Of a stretch of DNA of 64,000 nt, positions 13,801 to 22,446 are shown in pieces. The stretch covers positions 186,001 through 250,000 of the forward strand of contig JAVGVS010000492.1 of the NCBI GenBank assembly GCA_032718565.1, read 5' to 3'. The notes beneath the pieces were generated by a model. The model was not told the DNA's origin and searched no databases. It saw only the letters and a list, made by a program, of their open reading frames with translations. The translations under genes were made by a program, and so were the position numbers. The stretch is from Distichodus sexfasciatus (lineage: Eukaryota > Chordata > Actinopteri > Characiformes > Distichodontidae). Positions within the stretch are counted from its first letter, which is position 1, and each line of letters starts with the position of its first letter.

Positions 13801-15094
13801 GAAGGTCGCCGGTTCAAGACCCGGACCGGTAAAGCTAGCACTGAGGTACTCGTGAGCAAGGTACCGTCCACAAGTGCTGCTTCCCGGGTGCTAATAAAAT
13901 AAAAAAAAAGAGAGAGCTGCCCACTACTCCTTCGCGGATGGGTCAAATGCAGAGGTCATATTTGGTTATGGTGCACTGTGTGCTGTGCAGTGTTCACAAA
14001 GACAAATAATCCCTCACTTCTCTTCATTAATGAGCTCCTGTAATAACGGCACATTTCACCTTCAAACACACACACGTACGCACACATTTTAGTTTACACT
14101 GGTGCTGATTCAAGTGAAGGATTATTTTTCATAGTGAACACAGCACCACAACAAAATCTGACCTCTGCATTTGAACCATCCATGAAGGAGCAGTGAGTAG
14201 CTAACATGGGCAGCACCCGGGGAGCAGGGCTTGGGGACGGTACCTTGGTCAAGAGTACCTCAGTGGTACCTTTTCTGGTCTGGGATATGAACCGGTGACC
14301 TTCTGATCACGGGGCCGACTCCCTAAACGTTATGCTAACCACTGGCGATCATGATCCTCACGTTGGGAGTGTGACGTGTGTGGTGTCGCAGGGGCCCGAG
14401 AGGTAAGAGTGAATGCGCGCGCGCGCACACACACACACACAGATGAAGTCTAAACCTGGCTGAAAACAATGAGTGGCATTTAGTCTTCCTCCTGATTAAA
14501 CTCAGTATTGCTCCTCTCCCTCTCTCTCTCGCACCATCTTCCACTGAAGCATTCCAAGAGATCTCCACGGCAATCTGTCAGCTGTTGCCTAGCAACAAGG
14601 CCTAGGGGTTAAACAGGGTAGAACCACCCACTCCTCTAAATGACGAGCAGAAACTCTCTCTCCATCTCTCTCTCTCACACACACACTCGTTCTCTCTCTC
14701 TTACACACTCACACTCTCTCAAGCGCACACATGTTCACTCTCCCATGCACATTCATGCTCTCTCTCACACACCTACACACACACGTGTGCTCTCTCACAC
14801 ACCTACACGCATGCATGCTTTTTGTCTCACAACACACACCCATACAGTACACATATGCACTTTCACACATGCATACTTGCATGATCTTACACACATAGAC
14901 ACACGTGACTAGTCTCTCTATCTCTCACACACACACACACATGCTCTCTTTCACAAACATACACACACACACACGCAGGTTCTCTCTCACACGCACATGC
15001 ACGCTCTCTCACTCACGCACTCACACACCTGTATCCTCTCTCTCACACACACGCACAAGCATGCTCTTTTTCTCACAACACACGCATACATGCC

Positions 15095-15131
<37 letters not shown>

Positions 15132-18100
15132 GCTCTCTTTCCTTCTGTCATACACGCACAATACCACGCTGATAATGAGTTACATAAACTCAGTAGCAAG
15201 CCTCAATAAGACACAAAGTAATTTTTTGTATGCAGTCGTTTCAGCATCATCCTCATCACAGTATCATATGCCAGGGCTGACAAGGAAGAACGAAAAATTT
15301 ACTGAAACAGTAAAAAATATTACAATGTCAAAAAAAACCTGCAATGTTAATTTTTTTCCTTCAACAGTATCGTTAAGCTGTAATCTGAGTTTAGAGTCAG
15401 ATCTTATTTTTACATGTCGTATTGCCGTATTCCCTTTAGAAGAATGGAGACACAAGAATAAAAACTGACTGACATTCCTGGCCATCTCCCTGTAACACAA
15501 GTACCAGGACGACTGTAAATCAAGTCAACAGTTACAGTTAAAATGCAAGTAAAAACCCGACAAATGCTGTTTTCTGATCTAACGTTTTCAGTTCCTACAT
15601 TAATACAGGAACCTGTACTTATTCAGGTGTGAATGTAATAGTTAAGAATAGCTTCCTGCAATCAGTGTAAGGCCCTATGAAATCCGTTTAGTTTTTTCTT
15701 AAATTCCGTTTTATTTTTTCCTGAATTCCGTTTTTTCCATTTTTATTCTTCTGAATTCCGTGTTTTACGTTATCATATTTATTCACCTAAAAAGTGTCTA
15801 ATTGTGGAGTGGATGGGAAAAAAGAACAATGCAATAAAAAAAAATTCACATTAAGTGACTATTATCGAACTTCAACAAAGTGCTGGGGTTCAGCAAAACA
15901 TTTTCTGCTTTGGTAAAACATTTACCTGTAAACAACAAAAAGCATTCATTTTTTCGTGCAAAACAAATCGTTTCTGATGTGGGTTTTTGACTGTAAGTGG
16001 TCGTCACGTGTTCTTGCGGGTGCAGTCTATCGTGTGCTGGCAAAACTTACAGAAGAGTTGTTCTCCCGATTCATAAAAATCATATGGGTATTGTTTTGCT
16101 CTAAACTTAGCACTAACACTCCAATTCCGTAATTTTTTTGAGGACTTCGGTGTTTCAGCCTCTTCGCCATAGCTGACCGTTGACTTTTTCCCCTCCGTGT
16201 CTGTGCATTTGTGTGTGTGGAAAGCTGAGTCCCGCCTCAACAGGTAACACGTACAGGGGACTGCAGCAGCCAAAATTGATTAGAAACCATTGCTTTGCCC
16301 CCAAGCCGACATCAGCAAATTATACGACATTCCACATTTTACAATGGATTCCATTTTATTTGTTGAATTCCGCGATTCTATCTGCGTTTTCCGCATTGCG
16401 CAAATCATAGGGCCTTATCAGTGTGTTAACAGTTCAAAACCCGGACCTCTATGATTACCCATGGTTAAGGTACCCATGTCAGGAAGCTGCTCCTGTGATC
16501 GTAGTGTGGTCTGTTCAATTTCCTGACTGAGAAAGGTACCACAGTGGTCCCCACAAAAGTACCGTCCCCAAGCACCCAAACATAACCACGAGCGCTGCTC
16601 CCCAGGCGCTTGATACAACATGAACAAAATCCCTTCATTCATTTATTCATTGTAAGGATTGACAGATTATCGGGGGCTGATATTAGGCATTTTGCTGATT
16701 ATCGGTATCTGTGTTTATTTTGACCATCACCGATATTAAGTAATTACAAGGTGCGCTACTGTGGCTCCACTGCCGTCTCTTCGCTCTGCGTTTGCTGTGT
16801 TTGGCTCTAACTGGCCATTATGTTTACACTAGGTCACAAACAACTGCAGGTCCTCTTGCAGCAACAGTGACGTGTGTGTATCTGGGTGTAAAAAGCCAAG
16901 ACAAGTGTCTGGAGTGGAGCCTATCAGCAACATCAGAGGTGACCGGCTGGTGCGGGACAGCACGTGTGTGTGTGTGTTGAATTAAGCTCACTATGGCCTG
17001 GTTTTTACTTGCACTGGAGTTCACGTTTTTGCTTTCCCTGTGTTAAGACCTGCTGCTTGCACTGAGAGGCAAGATAAAAATATCAGCCCAGAAGATTATC
17101 CCAAATAAAAAAATAAATGAATTAATGATTGAAGGGCTTCTGTTCAAGCTGTTGTAACAACATGCTACAGAGATACAGTCTTCCTGTAAATTATTTTTAG
17201 CATATATTAAGAGTTATATATGTACATATATTATATCTGAATTGGAATTGAAAACTTCCAGGCAGCAGTTCAGTCTTTTTGCGAGGACCAAGAGTCTTAA
17301 TTAAAAATCTTAACTTGATTACAGTTGTGAGACTTATGCCCCAGACGGAGGAAGGCTCTAGATGATTCTGCTGCGTTGCTTTATTTGGGACTTGGTGCTA
17401 CTTTGTGTGATTGCTTTCCCCTTGAGAAAATCAGTCAGTTGTGAAATTGAAGTTGCCCTGTCACATCAGTACAATTTATCTTCTACGGTGTGACATTTTT
17501 TCAATACACATCAAACCTTAACTCACCTCAAAACCTGCTAGATTTTAGTCCCAGTCCTACTTTATATTTAGACCTCCGTTCAGGGAGGCACTAACCTAAC
17601 CTTTTCAGTACCTATATCAATACGGGTACCTGGACCACGAGTACCGTGTTTGATAAATAAACTACCAAACGTACAGGAGTGACAGCCTTTCAAAGGGTCG
17701 GTTCAATTCCGGACCTTGTTCACATGCTCCCTGCCGTGTCACCCCGACTGCTTAAAGTACCACCGAGACTCAAATCGCACACTGAGGTCACAATCAGCAA
17801 AGTACCCTCCAGGATCCAACGATACCCTAAGCATTGCTTCACAAGTGCTGCAGATGCTATTACATGGTCAGAGGGTCAGACAGACCGCTAAAGGCACCAC
17901 TGAGGTCACCGGAGAGGTTCAAATCCCAGACCGCTAAAAGACCCAAATAGATACCCCAAGCATTATTTCTCAGGTGCTGTCCCCTGCTCCTAAAGTAGGA
18001 TCCTGGACCTTACTCTTGAGTAACTCCTATTGCCAAGGTGCTGTCCCCAAGCGCGCCTCCCTGGGTGCTGTCCACTGGCCCTACACTATGTACTGAACTA

Positions 18101-21100
18101 GGATGTAGACTCTCAACTCTCTAGATGTGACCCTCTCAACCCCCCAGTCTTAAAATAAATCAGTGCCACAATGCCAGGGGTGGGCTAACGGAAGGGTTCC
18201 GGTCTATAAATGTACATCTGATTATAAAAGATAAGTGCAGCAGTGTGTATAGACACAAGGAAGGTGTCTTTCCGATGTCTTGCGTCAAATTTGGAAGCAG
18301 AGCGCCTCGTTCTAACACGTACTGGGGCGAACTGGCCCGCAGCACCTGCCACACAGGCTGTCGCGTGGGAAATTATGCACGTCGGCTTGGTGCGGTGTGA
18401 ATCTGTCGTCCAGTTTTAGGGCCTCAAACAGCTTTCTTGATGATGCATTCAGTGTTTGTCTTCTCTGGAGTCTGAGAGCGATTTGACGGCAGGATGAGGG
18501 GCAGCTTTGAGGTTGCAAAGCTTTATAGCAGTTTAACAGATTTTCTGAGTTATCCATTGGGGGTATTTTTGCCATTGATTGCTAGATCACTGTCTCTTGT
18601 AACTGATCCATTTTGTCTTTGAGGAAACGTCGCTATGGAGCTAATCGCTGCACTTTCTCATTATCTCTAAAATGTGTACAGTGTAGAAATGAAGGCATGA
18701 AAGGGGAACTGGGAGTGCTGGCGCAGTGCTTTCCATTTTCAGTGTGCAGTCTGCAGATGGGCACAATGCACAGCTTACTTTTTCATTTCTGGTTTGCCTG
18801 CACAGATCAGGCCGAGAATGTTGTGCACATAACGTGATAGTCACCTCATAAACAACTGACAGCAGGCTACGGAGAGGCTACTGCATGTATAACAGTTGTT
18901 TTAGGATCATTGTAAGTACAACAAAGTCTCAGGAAACCTCAATTTAGAGTTGTCCAGTAGTGTTCCAACAAACGTGGATTTGGTTGGTGGTTAAAAAAGC
19001 TCATGATTGTAGCCAAATTTGTAGCTAATCGCATCTCGCTCAGGACGTTTTTGGCTTCCAGGTTCTCAATGTTTTCACAGTGTCACAGCGAGAAGCGCTG
19101 CACTCTTTTATTCCGCTCCCACATGAGATTATTTTGTGTTTCTTGAATAGTTTATTGAATATTTCAATCCGGCCATCTGGAGTGTCAGGAGCAGCTCTAG
19201 CGCCAACTTGTGCCCACTTTGTCTTTCACTCTTTATCTTGCTAGAACCAGAGGAAAGACTTTCCCACATGTCACTTTCACAAAAATTTTAATGATTAGAT
19301 TAAAAAAGACATTGATCTAAAAATGTGAGTTTTTTCCTCCTAAGTATAAAAATGAACCTTGTTTCAAAAGAGACAAAAGTTAGGTATGATTAAAGCCTTA
19401 CTCTAATACCTCAGTTTAAACAAATGATCAATGTTTGTAACCATATAGTAATTACTATTTATTATTCACATTTTATTGATGTCTAAATGTTTATCCACCT
19501 AATGATAAGTTATATGCCTAATAACATCTTTATCTAGTATAATATGTTTTAATAGTCATATATATATATATATATATGAGCTTTTTATCACCTGAACTAC
19601 AAAAGGTTGTTTATTTTCAAATGTTAAGGCTGTTACTGCTTGCTAGCATAAATCTTAGCTAATTCGCTAAGACAATATGTAGTTTTTGTAGCTGCAAACC
19701 TAAAATTTAAAGCTATCAACTTTAGCTTTTTTAGCTCCAGATTACAGCTAAAACATGAGACTATAAAACTTATTTTTTAGTTACAAAAACAGACTTTTTA
19801 GCTACAGAACTGAGCTTTTTAGCAATATTTTTTAAGCTAAATGCTTACTAGCACAAATGTTTGCTAGTTGTGTTTTCTAAGGTTGACTATATTTATTTGA
19901 AGCTACACTGTGTAGTTGCAAAACTGAGATTAATCTGTTTGAGCTACAAATTCCAGTTTTTATCTTAAAAGTTGTGTTGTGCTCGTTTTGCAGGCCGTAC
20001 TTTCAAAACCATTTACGCCAGCACTCCTGTTTCGCCTTCCATCCCTTTCTCTCTCTCCATTTCTCCACTTCCTCATTCCTTCGCTCTTCGTGTTGCAGCC
20101 TGCAGCTGGCGCGGCAGGTTTCGACTGTCATTTAGAAGACTGTTTTGTTGTTTTCTATACAGCAACTGACAATATGCAAAGTAAAATTCTTAAGCAGAGT
20201 CGTTTTTTATTCTTACTTACAATGTGGCTACGTTTCGGAAGTGGACGCGACTTTTAAATCATTACTTTTGTTCGGATTTAAGCCGATAACGCAAGCCGGT
20301 TATGAGGTCAAGTGAAAAATTAAAATAGTAATGTAAAATAATGGAAAACTGTGTGGTGTTGTAACTGTATCCTTCCTGTGTTGTTCCAAAGCACTGGCAG
20401 AGACATTTGCCAGTAAAATGAACTGGTTAAAAAAAGTCATGCTTCTGCAACGATAAGTAAGGCAGGTCAGGGAAAAGTAGATCATACCTCTTTCCTACCC
20501 TCCGTTCTCTCATTTCTCTCTCACTTTCTCTCTGTAATCACAAGAAGATCTTTTGACAAAGCTGTTAGGCTTCTCTACATGCAGATGTGTACATGCTTGT
20601 CCAGGAATGATCAAATTTCCAAATTTTTGTTAGTGTTTATGCTTCACAACATTGTTTGTCATATCTTTATGTCCCACTTTAGAAAGCGTGTCCTCCCAAT
20701 ACTTGGGCTGTTTCTCAACCCTTGTGGGTTTTTTGGAGCCATCTCGAAAGGGTTCAATACCCAAAATGATATAAAAATGTTTTTTCTGATCTGACGTTGG
20801 CAAAGGCCGAAGTTGAGTTCTAACATTCTAGAATGTTAAGGTTGAACGAAGGTTTGGCATGTGAAGGCCAAAGCCGTTCTAATGTACCTAAAAGATCTGA
20901 ACATGATCGCTTTCCTAAAAATCCCCTTTCAGATCCTGAAGTTCTGTCCTGGTTTGGCCTCCAAGTTCAGGCCTAAAACTCTTAGCAATCAATTACACAG
21001 ATATTTTTGTCAAGCCACATTTTCTAAGTTAAATTAGGTCTGAAACACAATCACGTTCCTAATAATAAATTAGTCAGAATTTCCAAAAATGTCTTCTTGG

Positions 21101-22394
21101 CTTGTCCTAGTTTTGCTTCTAAGTTTAGGTCTAAAACTCATGACCTTTGATTGCACAGATATTTTCACATTTTTGTGCTCCTGTGTGATCTTGTCAATCT
21201 ACATCTTCAGAGCTTTGTTTGTGAAGACGTTGGAATGTGCATAAAAATAAGGCTGAAACACAGTCCATTCCTAAAAATCAGATACTGCAAATTTCCAGTT
21301 TTTTTTTTTCTGACAATCTGCATGGACTTCTGAGTTCTGGTTCTGCCGCCAAGTTGAGGCCTAAAACTTGTGACCTTTAATTTTACAGGTATTTTGACAT
21401 TTTTGTGTTTGAGTATGATCTTGTTAATCCACATTTTCTGAGTTTTCTTTACAAGGGTTAAAGGCATTTGAACAATGATTTAAAAAAAATAAGGCTGAAA
21501 CACGCGTTCCTGAAAAGCTGCACAGAATTGTATGAAAGAGTATGGCCTTTAATCGCACTGATATTTTCAGTTTTGTGTTCCACTATGATCTTGTCTGTCC
21601 ATATTTGTCATTTTTTCAAATTCAGGTTCAGTACCTTAGCAACAATCCCGAACTAGAGTGTATTCTTGGGCCACTAGCATTTCCGTAAGTCCTCGTTTTG
21701 GGTCTTGGAGGTTAAAGTCACACGAAAAATGAGAAACGAGACCTCCGTCTGGGTTTGCGCAACGCGATTGACCACGAACCCCTTTTCTCTCAACACCCCC
21801 AAAAAACAGCTTGTCGTGCGTTCGAATGCAACACAGGAAAAGGGAAGCCGATGAAAGAAAGTTGCAAACCCGGGGAGGGGTAGAGTTTCAGTTGAGGGGG
21901 GCTTGAGCAAGACAGATCAAGAAACGAGAGCGGGATGAATGGAAAGAGATGAAGAGAAGCACATGAACGAGGCAAAAGCAGGGGGTTGCATAACCAGCAC
22001 GTCTTCCTTATTTGCCTTACAAACGTACAGTCATGTGGGAAGTCTTTAATAGACAGCAAATTCTACAAGATCTCGACTTATTATTTTTTTGGTCCATTTT
22101 TTTGTGAGCTCGGAGGATCTCTTTCTTAAAAACAGTCACGTCTTGCTATCTTAATGAGGCCCTCCTACTGAATCTACCTCAGCTACACCTAACAATAACC
22201 CTTTACCTCAGTAAAAGCAAATCTTTTAACTCTTTAGCTTTTTCCCACATAAAAATGTAAACATTTCCCTCAAAAAGCAGTTTGTGCTCAGGAAGGCCAA
22301 CAAAATGTCCTCAAAGAGCCATGAAAACCTGACAAATCTCGGGATTTTCTATCGTTTAGGACGCCACAATAATCAACCCGCCAAAATACAGACA

Positions 22395-22446
<52 letters not shown>

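Noticed and set aside
12886..13946. Very long open frames (up to 283 codons) on both strands
   Set aside because: They run through the GA/CT simple-sequence tract and encode only Ser/Leu/Pro or Arg/Glu repeats. No codon-level signal of a gene.
14640..15470. Ser/His/Thr-rich open frames (90 and 187 codons)
   Set aside because: Translation of CTCTCT/CACACA microsatellites followed by random sequence.
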